Source: CAZQDP01 sp964592375 (GTDB lineage Bacteria; Bacillota; Clostridia; RUG12999). Taken from it: a stretch of 35,601 bases of DNA. Both the position numbers and the translations under genes were made by a program. The stretch is from NCBI GenBank assembly GCA_964592375.1, contig CAZQDP010000013.1, forward strand, positions 1 to 35,601, given 5' to 3'. The notes beneath the pieces are model-generated. The model did no database searches. It was not told the origin of the DNA and worked only from the letters and a program-made list of their open reading frames with translations. Within the stretch, counting starts at the first letter, position 1, and each line of letters begins with the position of its first letter. This document shows, one piece after another, positions 1-8,277 of this stretch.

Positions 1-1130
1 TCCAGCATACTTTCCTCCAAAATGGAACGCAGTCCGCGAGCACCGGTATTCTTTTCCATGGCTTGCTTTACCACAGCCTTTAGTGCATCATCTTCAAATT
101 CCACGTCAACCCCATCTATTTTAAATAGCTTTTTGTATTGCTTAATGAGTGAGTTTTTAGGCTCTCTTAAAATTCGTATGAGTGCGTCTTCATCTAACGG
201 CGATAGCGGCGCTATCAGCGGTAGTCTGCCGACGAATTCCGGAATAAGACCAAATTTCAAAAGATCTTGTGGTGTTGTATATTCTAAAGACTTACCGGCA
301 TCAAGCTGACGATTGCTATGAATATCCCCGCCGAAGCCCATGGTTTTTTTCCCAATTCTCGCTTCGATGATTTTCTCCAACCCGTCAAAAGCTCCTCCGC
401 AAATAAATAAGATATTGGAAGTATCAATTTGAATGAATTCCTGATGAGGGTGTTTGCGACCGCCCTGGGGTGGTACGGATGCAACGGTGCCTTCTAAGAT
501 TTTCAGAAGTGCCTGCTGTACTCCCTCGCCGCTCACATCTCTTGTAATGGATGGGTTTTCAGATTTTCTGGCTATCTTATCGATTTCATCAATATAGATA
601 ATGCCTCGTTCAGCTCGCTCAATATCAAAGTCCGCTGCCTGAATAAGACGAAGCAGGATATTTTCCACATCCTCCCCCACATAACCGGCCTCCGTTAAAG
701 AAGTTGCATCCGATATGGAAAAGGGGACATTGAGTATGCGCGCCAAAGTCTGCGCAAGAAGTGTCTTCCCTGAGCCTGTAGGTCCTACTAGTAGCACGTT
801 GCTCTTTTGCAATTCTACATCGTCTGTGCTATCTTCTATTTCAATACGTTTATAATGATTGTACACCGCAACACAAAGTGCTTTTTTTGCTTTATCTTGA
901 CCAATGACATATTGGTCTAAGGTAGCTTTGATTTCAGCAGGCTTTAAAATCTGCCCAGAGATAACCGAGCCTTCATCTGTGGTTGCTTCTTCATGCATCA
1001 TTTCAATGCATACACCAATACATTCATTACAAATATAAGCCTCAGGGCCAGCGATTAATCTATTGACTTCATTCTGATTCTTTCCGCAGAATGAACAATG
1101 CATATCATTTTTACCATTTCCTTTGGCCAT
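1..1130 (-). CDS. clpX: ATP-dependent Clp protease ATP-binding subunit ClpX (partial, C-terminus off window)
   Basis: AAA+ unfoldase that feeds substrates to ClpP. About 376 residues are visible and roughly the last 50 lie beyond the left edge. The N-terminal zinc-binding domain has four cysteines (C12, C15, C34, C37). It is followed by Walker A GPTGSGKT, Walker B IIYIDEID and the QGGRKHPHQ segment typical of ClpX. The ClpP-docking loop reads MGF instead of the usual IGF. Two in-frame starts exist, at 1136 and 1130. The GAAAGGA ribosome site sits 4 nt before the first and 10 nt before the second; 1130 gives the family-typical MAK start. The gene follows clpP by about 40 nt and lies in the same operon as tig and clpP. 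The identification is firm; only the exact start is uncertain. Confidence 0.97.
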   Translation of the reverse strand, partial: MAKGNGKNDMHCSFCGKNQNEVNRLIAGPEAYICNECIGVCIEMMHEEATTDEGSVISGQILKPAEIKATLDQYVIGQDKAKKALCVAVYNHYKRIEIEDSTDDVELQKSNVLLVGPTGSGKTLLAQTLARILNVPFSISDATSLTEAGYVGEDVENILLRLIQAADFDIERAERGIIYIDEIDKIARKSENPSITRDVSGEGVQQALLKILEGTVASVPPQGGRKHPHQEFIQIDTSNILFICGGAFDGLEKIIEARIGKKTMGFGGDIHSNRQLDAGKSLEYTTPQDLLKFGLIPEFVGRLPLIAPLSPLDEDALIRILREPKNSLIKQYKKLFKIDGVDVEFEDDALKAVVKQAMEKNTGARGLRSILEESML

Positions 1131-1171
1131 CTGCATCCATTCCTTTCTAAGCAAAATGCGTATCTTTCCAG

Positions 1172-1777
1172 TTATGCCAATTTGCCTCTGCTTGCTAATA
1201 TCTTATCAATCAGCCCATAATCCAATGCTTCTTGCGCAGTCATGTAATTGTCTCTCTCGGTATCCTTTTCAATCGTTTCCAAAGGTTTGCCTGTATTGCT
1301 TGCAAGAATTGAATTTAATTTGCTTCTGGTCTTCAGTATATTGTCGGTATAAATCTTAATGTCGGTGGCCTGACCCTGCGTGCCGCCTAAGGGCTGGTGA
1401 ATAAGCATTTCACTATTAGGAAGTGAAATTCGTTTTCCCTTTGCGCCCGAAGAGAGTAAGAATGCGCCCATACTGGCCGCAAGCCCTATGCAAATTGTGG
1501 ATACATCACTTCGAATGTACTGCATTGTATCATAAATCGCCATGCCTGCCGAAACCGATCCGCCGGGACTGTTGATATAAAAATGAATATCCTTATCCGG
1601 ATCCTGACTTTCCAGAAATAGCAGCTGTGCTACAATTGCAGAAGCCGAATCGTCTGATACAACACCGTTTAAAAAAACAATTCTATCAACCAGCAGCCTC
1701 GAATAAATATCGTACGATCGCTCTCCCCTATTGGTTTGTTCAATGACATAAGGAATAGGAATATAGTTGTTATTCAT
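1172..1777 (-). CDS. clpP: ATP-dependent Clp protease proteolytic subunit ClpP
   Basis: Serine peptidase that forms the tetradecameric proteolytic chamber with ClpX. The protein is 201 residues, a normal length. The catalytic triad is S102 (in GLAASMGAF), H127 (in MLIHQP) and D176 (in TERD), with the same spacings as the Escherichia coli S97/H122/D171 triad. The oxyanion-region motif NSPGGS is intact, and Y/I/L residues of the N-terminal axial loop are present. The ATG is preceded by AGGAGG at good spacing. The gene lies 22 nt after tig and 35-41 nt before clpX, so a tig-clpP-clpX transcript is expected. No CtsR-type tandem heptad was noticed upstream of the operon. Confidence 0.98.
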   Translation of the reverse strand: MNNNYIPIPYVIEQTNRGERSYDIYSRLLVDRIVFLNGVVSDDSASAIVAQLLFLESQDPDKDIHFYINSPGGSVSAGMAIYDTMQYIRSDVSTICIGLAASMGAFLLSSGAKGKRISLPNSEMLIHQPLGGTQGQATDIKIYTDNILKTRSKLNSILASNTGKPLETIEKDTERDNYMTAQEALDYGLIDKILASRGKLA

Positions 1778-1799
1778 GATGATGCCTCCTAAATAAAAA

Positions 1800-3086
1800 T
1801 TAAACAGCTTGTGCTGAGGATAAAAGTTTTTGTATGGTTTTGGTTATCGCCACATCGCCCTTTATATTTTCTGCACCCTTTTCGCCAAGAAGCTCCTTTA
1901 CCTTATCTGCTTCCATCTTATACTGCTCTGCCATTTTTGCAATTTCAGCTTCAATGTCTTCCTCATTCGCTACAATTTCTTCTTTTTCCGCTATGGCTTT
2001 TAATACAAGGGTGGTTTTTACATGCTTTTCTGCTCGCTCACGCATGCTGTCTTTCATCTGCTCTAATGTGCCGCCTGTATACTGCAAGTATTGATTGAGG
2101 TTGATGCCTTGCATGGACATACGATATTCCGTATCTTTTAATAATTCGTCAATTTGATGTTCCACCATAATCGGGGGGATTTCAACCGTAGCATTCTCTA
2201 CAACCTTGCCGATAACCGCGTCCTCTGTTTCTCTTTGCACTTTCAGTGCGGCGTCTGCTTCCAGGCGCTTTTTGGTTTCTTCCTTTAGCTGTTCCAATGT
2301 ATCGTATTCGCTGACATCCTTCGCAAAATCATCATCCAGTGCAGGATATTCTTTTACTTTCACATTCTGAATTTTTACTTTGAAGAGTGCATCCTTATCT
2401 GCTAATTCTTCTGCATTATAATCCTGCGGGAATTTTACATTCACATCCACACTATCGCCTGATTTTGCGCCAATGAGCTGTTCTTCAAAGCCAGGAATAA
2501 ACTGACCTGAACCGATTGTGAGACTGTGGTTTTCACCCTTGCCGCCTTCAAAGGCAACATCTCCCACAAAGCCTTCAAAATCAATCACAGCAATATCACC
2601 ATGTTCAATGACTCTTTCAGGCATTTCCACGATGCGCGCGGCACGCTCCATCATTTGATTGATTTCGCCATTTACTTCTTCATCAGTCACGGGATAATCT
2701 ATTTTATCCACGGAAATACCCATATATTCACCCAATTCCACCTCCGGCTTTACGGTGACTTTGGCGATATAAATGAAGTCCTTATCGCTACCTATCTGCT
2801 TGATTTCCACATCAGGACGATCCACCGGCTCCAGACCTTCTTGCTCAATGGCTTGTGGGTATGTATCTTGAAATGCAAATTCAATCGCATCTTCATAAAA
2901 CACCGCTTCTCCATACTGCTTCTCAATCATCTTGCGAGGAGCCTTGCCTTTTCTAAATCCTTGTATCATCATTTTTGATACATTCTTTTTGTATGATTTT
3001 TCCATTGCAGCTTCAAATTCCTGAGCCTCCACTGAAATTTCAAGCTGTACAATATTCTTTTCCACCTGTTCTTTTGTGACCTTCAT
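1800..3086 (-). CDS. tig: trigger factor
   Basis: Ribosome-bound chaperone and peptidyl-prolyl isomerase that meets nascent chains at the exit tunnel. The 428 residues follow the usual three-domain order. The N-terminal ribosome-binding domain carries the signature GFRKGKAP at residues 43-50. An FKBP-type PPIase domain spans about residues 150-240 (VIDFEGFVGDVAFEGG and the GFEEQLIGAKSGD segment). A helical C-terminal chaperone domain full of charged residues follows. The start is supported by AAGGAGGA 6 nt upstream. It is the first gene of the tig-clpP-clpX operon and has a good promoter about 70 nt before the start. Confidence 0.98.
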   Translation of the reverse strand: MKVTKEQVEKNIVQLEISVEAQEFEAAMEKSYKKNVSKMMIQGFRKGKAPRKMIEKQYGEAVFYEDAIEFAFQDTYPQAIEQEGLEPVDRPDVEIKQIGSDKDFIYIAKVTVKPEVELGEYMGISVDKIDYPVTDEEVNGEINQMMERAARIVEMPERVIEHGDIAVIDFEGFVGDVAFEGGKGENHSLTIGSGQFIPGFEEQLIGAKSGDSVDVNVKFPQDYNAEELADKDALFKVKIQNVKVKEYPALDDDFAKDVSEYDTLEQLKEETKKRLEADAALKVQRETEDAVIGKVVENATVEIPPIMVEHQIDELLKDTEYRMSMQGINLNQYLQYTGGTLEQMKDSMRERAEKHVKTTLVLKAIAEKEEIVANEEDIEAEIAKMAEQYKMEADKVKELLGEKGAENIKGDVAITKTIQKLLSSAQAV

Positions 3087-3157
3087 TTTAGTTCCTCCTT
3101 AAAAATACGACCATATCTCATGATATGCTAACTTATATTATTAATTAACATTATATT

Positions 3158-3186
3158 ATTATAACTTATAATGTTACCCATTGCAA
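3158..3186 (-). promoter_or_regulatory. promoter of tig-clpP-clpX
   Basis: Reading the minus strand, TTGCAA (3186-3181) is separated by exactly 17 nt from a perfect TATAAT (3163-3158), upstream of tig. A short inverted repeat CATATC/GATATG (3112-3127) lies in the resulting leader. Confidence 0.65.
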
Positions 3187-3221
3187 TAGTTTTTTTTTTA
3201 AATAATATTTTTATAAAATAT

Positions 3222-3251
3222 GTTGCATTTATTTCAAAAATAGGTTATATT
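3222..3251 (+). promoter_or_regulatory. promoter of the 3286 membrane-protein gene
   Basis: TTGCAT at 3222-3227 is followed by TATATT at 3246-3251 (18 nt) or TTATAT at 3245 (17 nt), about 35 nt before the start codon. It is divergent from the tig promoter, with the two -35 boxes about 35 nt apart. Confidence 0.45.
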
Positions 3252-3285
3252 ATTAGAATAATTAAACAATTATTAAAGGAGATTG

Positions 3286-4707
3286 ATGGCGTTGTTTTTG
3301 ACCGTTAAAAAAAATTTGCATGCAATCGCTGGATTACTTTTGCTTCTTATCATTTCCTTAATTTTTCTTTTTATTCCACCTATTGGCGGCGTGGCAGATA
3401 ACGGAAGCTTCTTTAGTATTTTAAAAAGTGTTGGTTTGTATAACCTTTTTTCAAGCAGTTCTGATTTTGTGAATATCAATTACGGAATTACTGCAACTGC
3501 AAAGCCGGTGATAGATTCCTCCCACACCTTGCTCATTGCCCTTTGTGCAAAAATTTCTTTGGCCTTTGGCAGTGATCTGTTTAATTTACGAATTCTTTCC
3601 TTTATTTACTTATTGATTTTATCCATTGCGGTATTTTTATGCACCAGTGCTGCGCAGTTTTCGCGTAGATGGCTCAATTGGGTTACAACTTTTCTTGTTG
3701 TATTTATTGCTTGCGACTTAAGCTACTTGCTGTATTTGAACAGTCTATATCCTGCCGCACTCACCAGCGTTTCTCTTATGCTATCGATTTGCGCATTTTT
3801 TTATGCTATTGGGCAAAAAAATAGGTTATGGAGCATCATGCTATTTTATGCAGGAGCCCTGCTTTTTGCCACAAGTAGCCCCCTCTGCCTTATACCCGCC
3901 ATTTTCATTGCGCTTGCCTCTCTTGCCTTTTTACCGACTTTTGCAAAAGCATACCAGCGAATCATTTGCCTTGTGCTATGCGCCGTGGTGATTGCATCCG
4001 GGCTATTTGTATATGGAGGCAAAAACCAAGACACCTATAAGAAGGATATTTATTCTTCCGTTTTCGGCGGAATACTCTATGGTGAGGAGGATCCAACCAT
4101 TCCACTGCGTAGCTTAGGGCTGGATGCTGAGAATTTATCATCCTTTGCATCAGTTCCCTATTATCAGGTTGCCACAAACCCTGCCGCATTGGCGCTTTTG
4201 GATAATGCGTTTTATCAAAAAATAAGCTTTGGCAAAATCGGAATGTTTTATCTTACAAATCCCGCCTATTTTTCCAAGGCACTGGCCGAAACATTTGAGG
4301 CCTCCTTTGTTGTGCCCATAGAGTATTTGGGCAATTTTGATTCTTCCAAGGGCGTAAAAACCAATATCACCGGCCTTTGGAATTCCCTTAAGCTGAAGGT
4401 ACTGCTTAAAACAGGTGCCTATGGATTGTGGTATATGCTATTTTTCATTATTGCCGGTATTTATGCATATATCAAAGGTTCCCCTCTGGTTAGAAGAGGC
4501 ACAGCGATGTATGCCGCAATGCTGTTATCAGCAATTTGGATGTTCATTTCTGCATTTCCCACTTGGGGGCGTGCTGAGCTTGAACAGCATTTACTTATCT
4601 TCAATTATTTATTTGACCTTATTTTTTCCTTAACCATGATTTGGGGCCTATATACCTTGATGGCAAGAAGAAGCGAGCTGAAGCATAAATTCGGGGTAAC
4701 GCAATAG
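3286..4707 (+). CDS. multi-pass membrane protein of unknown function
   Basis: A 473-residue, very hydrophobic protein with roughly ten predicted membrane-spanning stretches and no domain I can name. The first span (about residues 9-28) is followed by an outward-facing loop with PPIGGVADNG. Further spans run through the protein to a lysine/arginine-rich cytoplasmic tail. One larger polar loop (about 245-345) lies mid-protein, and a WYMLFFIIAG-type span follows it. The overall shape resembles polytopic glycosyltransferase-C-like or O-antigen-ligase-like proteins, but no catalytic motif was recognised, so this is shape only. AAAGGAG lies 4 nt before the ATG; a TTG at 3283 is the alternative. It stands alone between the clp operon and the transketolase operon. 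Confidence 0.7.
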   Translation: MALFLTVKKNLHAIAGLLLLLIISLIFLFIPPIGGVADNGSFFSILKSVGLYNLFSSSSDFVNINYGITATAKPVIDSSHTLLIALCAKISLAFGSDLFNLRILSFIYLLILSIAVFLCTSAAQFSRRWLNWVTTFLVVFIACDLSYLLYLNSLYPAALTSVSLMLSICAFFYAIGQKNRLWSIMLFYAGALLFATSSPLCLIPAIFIALASLAFLPTFAKAYQRIICLVLCAVVIASGLFVYGGKNQDTYKKDIYSSVFGGILYGEEDPTIPLRSLGLDAENLSSFASVPYYQVATNPAALALLDNAFYQKISFGKIGMFYLTNPAYFSKALAETFEASFVVPIEYLGNFDSSKGVKTNITGLWNSLKLKVLLKTGAYGLWYMLFFIIAGIYAYIKGSPLVRRGTAMYAAMLLSAIWMFISAFPTWGRAELEQHLLIFNYLFDLIFSLTMIWGLYTLMARRSELKHKFGVTQ

Positions 4708-4754
4708 CAAATTGAAGGAAGACGCACCTACAATAAAATAAAGCAAATAAAAAG

Positions 4755-4805
4755 ACACCCCCTTTATTGTACATGATTTTATTCATGTGCATCTATAGGG
4801 GGTGT
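4755..4805. terminator. bidirectional terminator between membrane-protein gene and transketolase
   Basis: A nine-base perfect outer stem (ACACCCCCT / AGGGGGTGT) encloses a second stem built on ACATGA/TCATGT. On the minus strand it is followed by TCTTTTTATTT, so it fits best as the transketolase terminator. It also serves the convergent plus-strand gene. Confidence 0.8.
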
Positions 4806-4832
4806 ATTTATATTTGACTTTTTGTGTTCGTA

Positions 4833-5774
4833 TTATTTCTTTTTCAGAACCTCTTTTACTTTTACCACGATATTAGCAGCAGTGAGACCATACTCTTCTA
4901 ACAGTGCTGCAGGCTTACCGGATTTACCAAACTCATCGTTTACGCCAACTCTTATCATCGGCACAGGTGCATTTTCGCATAGTACTTCGGCAACAGCTCC
5001 GCCAAGACCACCAATAATACTGTGTTCCTCTGCGGTTACAATGGCACCGGTTTCTTTTGCCGCTTTTACAATGATATCTACATCAATCGGCTTGATGGTG
5101 TGAATATTGATTACTCTTGCACTGATGCCTTCCTCTGCCAATATCTCAGCTGCTTTGAGGGCTTCAAAAACCATGAGCCCGGTTGCAATGATGGATACAT
5201 CCTTGCCGTTTTTCAGTTCAACGCCTTTGCCAAGTTCAAATTGATATTTATCATCATAAATAACAGGCATGCCCAATCTACCAAGTCTTAAGTACACAGG
5301 TCCCTGATGGGCAATGGCTGCTTCCACAGCTGCGCGGGTTTCCACGGCATCCGATGGGCTCATAACAACCATGTTTGGCACTGAACGCATCAGCGCAATA
5401 TCTTCAACTGACTGATGGGTTGCGCCATCTTCGCCAACAGAAATACCTGCATGTGTTGCGCCGATTTTTACATTGAGCTTTGGATAACAAATGGAGTTTC
5501 TTACCTGCTCAAAAGCTCTGCCTGCCGCAAAGATGGCAAATGTGCTCGCAAATACCACTTTGCCACAGGAAGCAAGTCCTGCTGCAACCGACATCATATT
5601 TGCTTCTGCAATACCCATATTGACAAATCTTTCGGGATATTTCTTTTTAAAACTATCTGTTTTTGTGGATTTAGAAAGATCCGCATCCAAAACCACCATA
5701 TTCGGATTGCTTCCAAATTCAGCCAAGGCATCACCATAGGCTTCTCTTGTTGCAATTTTTTTCACGTCAGCCAT
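4833..5774 (-). CDS. transketolase, C-terminal subunit
   Basis: Second half of a split transketolase (313 residues): pyrimidine-binding domain followed by the transketolase C-terminal domain. The catalytic glutamate region is VNMGIAEANM, with E58 as the residue that activates thiamine diphosphate. The GATHAGISVGEDGATHQ segment typical of the family follows at about 107-123. The C-terminal domain carries EEHSIIGGLGGAV. The ATG overlaps the stop of the N-terminal subunit by one base (TAATG), which indicates translational coupling and an expected 1:1 complex. The pair moves two-carbon ketol units in the non-oxidative pentose phosphate pathway. Split transketolases are common in Clostridia and archaea. 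The C-terminal halves resemble DXS and other TPP enzymes, but the pairing settles the call. Confidence 0.95.
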   Translation of the reverse strand: MADVKKIATREAYGDALAEFGSNPNMVVLDADLSKSTKTDSFKKKYPERFVNMGIAEANMMSVAAGLASCGKVVFASTFAIFAAGRAFEQVRNSICYPKLNVKIGATHAGISVGEDGATHQSVEDIALMRSVPNMVVMSPSDAVETRAAVEAAIAHQGPVYLRLGRLGMPVIYDDKYQFELGKGVELKNGKDVSIIATGLMVFEALKAAEILAEEGISARVINIHTIKPIDVDIIVKAAKETGAIVTAEEHSIIGGLGGAVAEVLCENAPVPMIRVGVNDEFGKSGKPAALLEEYGLTAANIVVKVKEVLKKK

Positions 5775-6619
5775 TATTGTACCTCCAGTTCTTTGATTGC
5801 GGCATCAAGCTCGCCGATTGCTTGCTCATACTGCTCTTTGGTGGGTGCGTTTCCGTGCCATGCAGCATTATCTTCCATAAAAGATACCCCTTTGCCTTTT
5901 GTGCTCCGTGCGATAATCACGGTAGGTTTGTCCTTCGTGGCTTTTGCTTTGTCGATGGCGGATAAAATTTCTTCTACCTGATGTGCATCTACAAGAATGA
6001 CATTCCAGCCAAAGGCTTCAAACTTTTTATCAACTGGTGTGGGGTTCATCACCTGGCGTACATCCCCGTCGATCTGAAGTAAATTCAAATCAACAAAAGC
6101 CGTTAAATTATCCAGTTTATAGTGAGCCGCAAACATGGCAGCCTCCCAAACCTGGCCTTCCTCCAGCTCGCCGTCTCCCATCACAGCATACACTCGATAG
6201 CTTTTGTCATCAAGCTTTGCAGCCTTTGCCATACCGCAGGCAGCAGAAATTCCTTGACCCAAAGATCCTGTGGACATATCAACGCCAGGCACGCCCTTCA
6301 TATCGGGATGACCCTGCAAATAGCTGTCCGCTTGACGGAAGGTTTTTATATCCTCCAGCGGGAAAAAGCCTTTGTGCGCCAAGGTTGCATACAGTGCAGG
6401 CGAACAGTGACCTTTTGACATAACAAATCTGTCTCTCTCCGGCATTTTTGGATTTTTAGGATCCACATTCATTACTTCAAAATAAAGCGAAGACATAATT
6501 TCCGCAATGGATAATGAACCGCCCGGATGACCTGAACCTGCGGAATAAACCGCTTCAAGCGCTGATTTTCTTATCTCGTATGCCATCAGCTGCAACTTCT
6601 TTTTTTTCTCTTTGTCCAT
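5774..6619 (-). CDS. transketolase, N-terminal subunit
   Basis: Thiamine-diphosphate-binding half (281 residues) of the split transketolase. The early GSGHPGGSLS segment (28-37) and the TPP/Mg motif GDG (148-150) running through KLDN to N179 (GDG-x28-N) are intact. The SKGHCSPALYATL and STGSLGQG segments are also typical of transketolase. A GGGGGT ribosome site precedes the ATG. The gene lies 31 nt after the YitT gene and probably shares its transcript. A role in supplying pentose and tetrose phosphates fits the carbohydrate genes further along the window. Confidence 0.96.
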   Translation of the reverse strand: MDKEKKKKLQLMAYEIRKSALEAVYSAGSGHPGGSLSIAEIMSSLYFEVMNVDPKNPKMPERDRFVMSKGHCSPALYATLAHKGFFPLEDIKTFRQADSYLQGHPDMKGVPGVDMSTGSLGQGISAACGMAKAAKLDDKSYRVYAVMGDGELEEGQVWEAAMFAAHYKLDNLTAFVDLNLLQIDGDVRQVMNPTPVDKKFEAFGWNVILVDAHQVEEILSAIDKAKATKDKPTVIIARSTKGKGVSFMEDNAAWHGNAPTKEQYEQAIGELDAAIKELEVQ

Positions 6620-6650
6620 TAAAAAGTACCCCCTATAAAAATTTTAACCA

Positions 6651-7517
6651 TTAGTAATATTTAAATCCTTTTCCAAGTACCTCACGCACGTCTGTTACCA
6701 ACATAAAAGCTTCTTCATCTGTGCTTGATACAATTTTTTTCAGTTGCGTGATCTGTGCCCGCCGAACCACGCAAAGCAGAACATCCTTTTTTTCTCCGGT
6801 ATACATTCCCTTGCCACTGAGTGCGGTTATGCCCTTCTTTAGCTGTGATAAGATAACCTCTGAAATTTCTTCGGGTTTATTAGAAATAATATACACCGCT
6901 TTTGCATAGTCAAGACCTTCTACCATACCGTCAATCATTCTTGTGCTCACATATATTGACCCAATCGCATATAAGGAAAGCTCGTAGTTTTTAAATACCG
7001 CACCTGCAATAATGACCACAATCAAATCCATGATGACAATGATATTCCCGACCGATATATGGGAAAATCGTTTATTGACTACGCTTGCGGCCACGTCTAC
7101 TCCCCCGGTAGTGGCGCCCTTAATAAACACAAGGCCCATACCAAGACCCGCCAATACCCCACCGTATACCGCAGATAAAACGGGCTGTTCCGTTAAAGGC
7201 GGCAGGAAACTTGTGATATCAATAAAATAGGAATACAGTAACGTGGAAAACACGGTTTTTATACCAAAATCGCTACCCATAATGCGCATGGCCATGATGA
7301 AAAGTGGAATGTTCAGCACCAAGGTTACAACACCGATTGGCCAGCCGGTCATATAATGCACCACCGTGGCCAGACCGCTAACTCCACCGGCTGCAATTTT
7401 ATTTGGAGCCAAAAATACACTTACCGATATGGCCGCAATGAACGAACCCAGCGCGATCACCAAATAGCTTTTGTATTCCTTCACACATTTTGCAAAAAAC
7501 GTTTTCAATTTTAACAT
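6651..7517 (-). CDS. YitT family membrane protein
   Basis: A 288-residue integral membrane protein of the YitT/DUF161 family with a C-terminal cytoplasmic DUF2179 domain. Five or six hydrophobic spans occupy the first 200 residues. They include the family-typical LAPNKIAAGGVSGLA, KGATTGGVD and IDGMVEGLDYAKAV segments. The last 90 residues form the soluble DUF2179 domain (the GMYTGEKKDVLLCVVRR region). The ATG at 7517 was chosen because AAGGAGA lies about 10 nt upstream; an in-frame ATG at 7601 would add 28 residues without a good ribosome site. The transported substrate or function of this family is not established. Confidence 0.9.
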   Translation of the reverse strand: MLKLKTFFAKCVKEYKSYLVIALGSFIAAISVSVFLAPNKIAAGGVSGLATVVHYMTGWPIGVVTLVLNIPLFIMAMRIMGSDFGIKTVFSTLLYSYFIDITSFLPPLTEQPVLSAVYGGVLAGLGMGLVFIKGATTGGVDVAASVVNKRFSHISVGNIIVIMDLIVVIIAGAVFKNYELSLYAIGSIYVSTRMIDGMVEGLDYAKAVYIISNKPEEISEVILSQLKKGITALSGKGMYTGEKKDVLLCVVRRAQITQLKKIVSSTDEEAFMLVTDVREVLGKGFKYY

Positions 7518-7604
7518 ATACCAACCCTCTCCTTCGCATATCATGCGCATGGTTTTGATTAGTATATGCAAAATAATGCTATTAAACCCATGTTCATACA
7601 AAAT

Positions 7605-7994
7605 CTATTCGGAAACAATGGTCTCCATGATGGTCTCAATTCTTGCATCTCTTCCCATCAGGTGCAGATATCCAATGAGTGCTTCTAATCCCGTTGCTCT
7701 TCTATATTCGGTAATTCCAGCATTTTTAGGGGCAGTATATGCCTTTGCATTTCTGCCGCGACGATAGATTTGCTTCTCTTCTTCGCTGAGAATGTTCTCA
7801 AGGCGTCCCATTGCGATGCTTTGCCCGGTAGCACAAACGTATTTTTTGGACAAATCATGTAGCTTATGTGCAGAGATATTTCCCTTCTTCACAAGGAATT
7901 CCCTGATATACACCTCATAGACGGCATCTCCAAGATACGCAAGGGTAAGCGGCGAGTACTGGCCGGGATGAAGAGCGGAACTGAATATACGCAT
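7605..7994 (-). CDS. mrnC: Mini-ribonuclease 3
   Basis: A 129-residue ribonuclease III-like endonuclease consisting of the catalytic domain only, without a double-stranded RNA-binding domain, as in MrnC of Bacillus, which matures 23S rRNA ends. The signature LAYLGDAVYE (catalytic D23) and the second acidic motif TGLEALIGYLHL are present. The conserved basic stretch RRGRNAK (with KAYTAPKNA) is intact. AGAGG precedes the ATG, and a consensus promoter lies 60-90 nt upstream. In many Firmicutes mrnC follows cysS. Here it heads a transcript with yitT and transketolase, an unusual but harmless neighbourhood. Confidence 0.96.
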   Translation of the reverse strand: MRIFSSALHPGQYSPLTLAYLGDAVYEVYIREFLVKKGNISAHKLHDLSKKYVCATGQSIAMGRLENILSEEEKQIYRRGRNAKAYTAPKNAGITEYRRATGLEALIGYLHLMGRDARIETIMETIVSE

Positions 7995-8054
7995 AGATAC
8001 CTCTTTTACAAGTGCTGATTATGAAAGGGACTTCGCATGCAAACAACAAGCAAA

Positions 8055-8084
8055 ATTATATCATATTTGTATTATTTTTGTCAA
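8055..8084 (-). promoter_or_regulatory. consensus promoter of mrnC-yitT-transketolase
   Basis: On the minus strand a perfect TTGACA (8084-8079) is followed after 18 nt by a perfect TATAAT (8060-8055). It lies about 60 nt before mrnC and is the strongest-looking promoter in the window. Confidence 0.8.
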
Positions 8085-8212
8085 CAAAAAAAAGAGAGAG
8101 TTTCTTTTTGTGAATTTTTCTTATTCAAAGCATATAAGCCATGGCCGCAATGCAGAAAATGCGCTAGCGGTATTTGGTAAAGAAAAAGGCTAATCAATTG
8201 CAAGAGGCAAAA

Positions 8213-8250
8213 AAGCCAAGCATTTGCTGTGAAGCGCGGATGCTTGGCTT
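8213..8250 (-). terminator. terminator of the ABC-F gene
   Basis: A perfect 11-bp stem (AAGCCAAGCAT / ATGCTTGGCTT) with a 16-nt loop, followed on the minus strand by a run of T (GGCTTTTTTGCC). It begins about 28 nt after the stop codon of the ABC-F gene. Confidence 0.85.
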
Positions 8251-8277
8251 ATATCTTTCCTGCATTTCTACGAAAGC

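Noticed and set aside
3112..3127. Hairpin CATATC/GATATG in the tig leader
   Set aside because: Only 6 bp and AT-rich, such as occurs often by chance in this sequence; no T-run or known element.
5415..5981. 188-codon plus-strand open frame across the transketolase junction
   Set aside because: It is an antisense shadow of two well-supported genes, rich in cysteine and phenylalanine, with no domain features.
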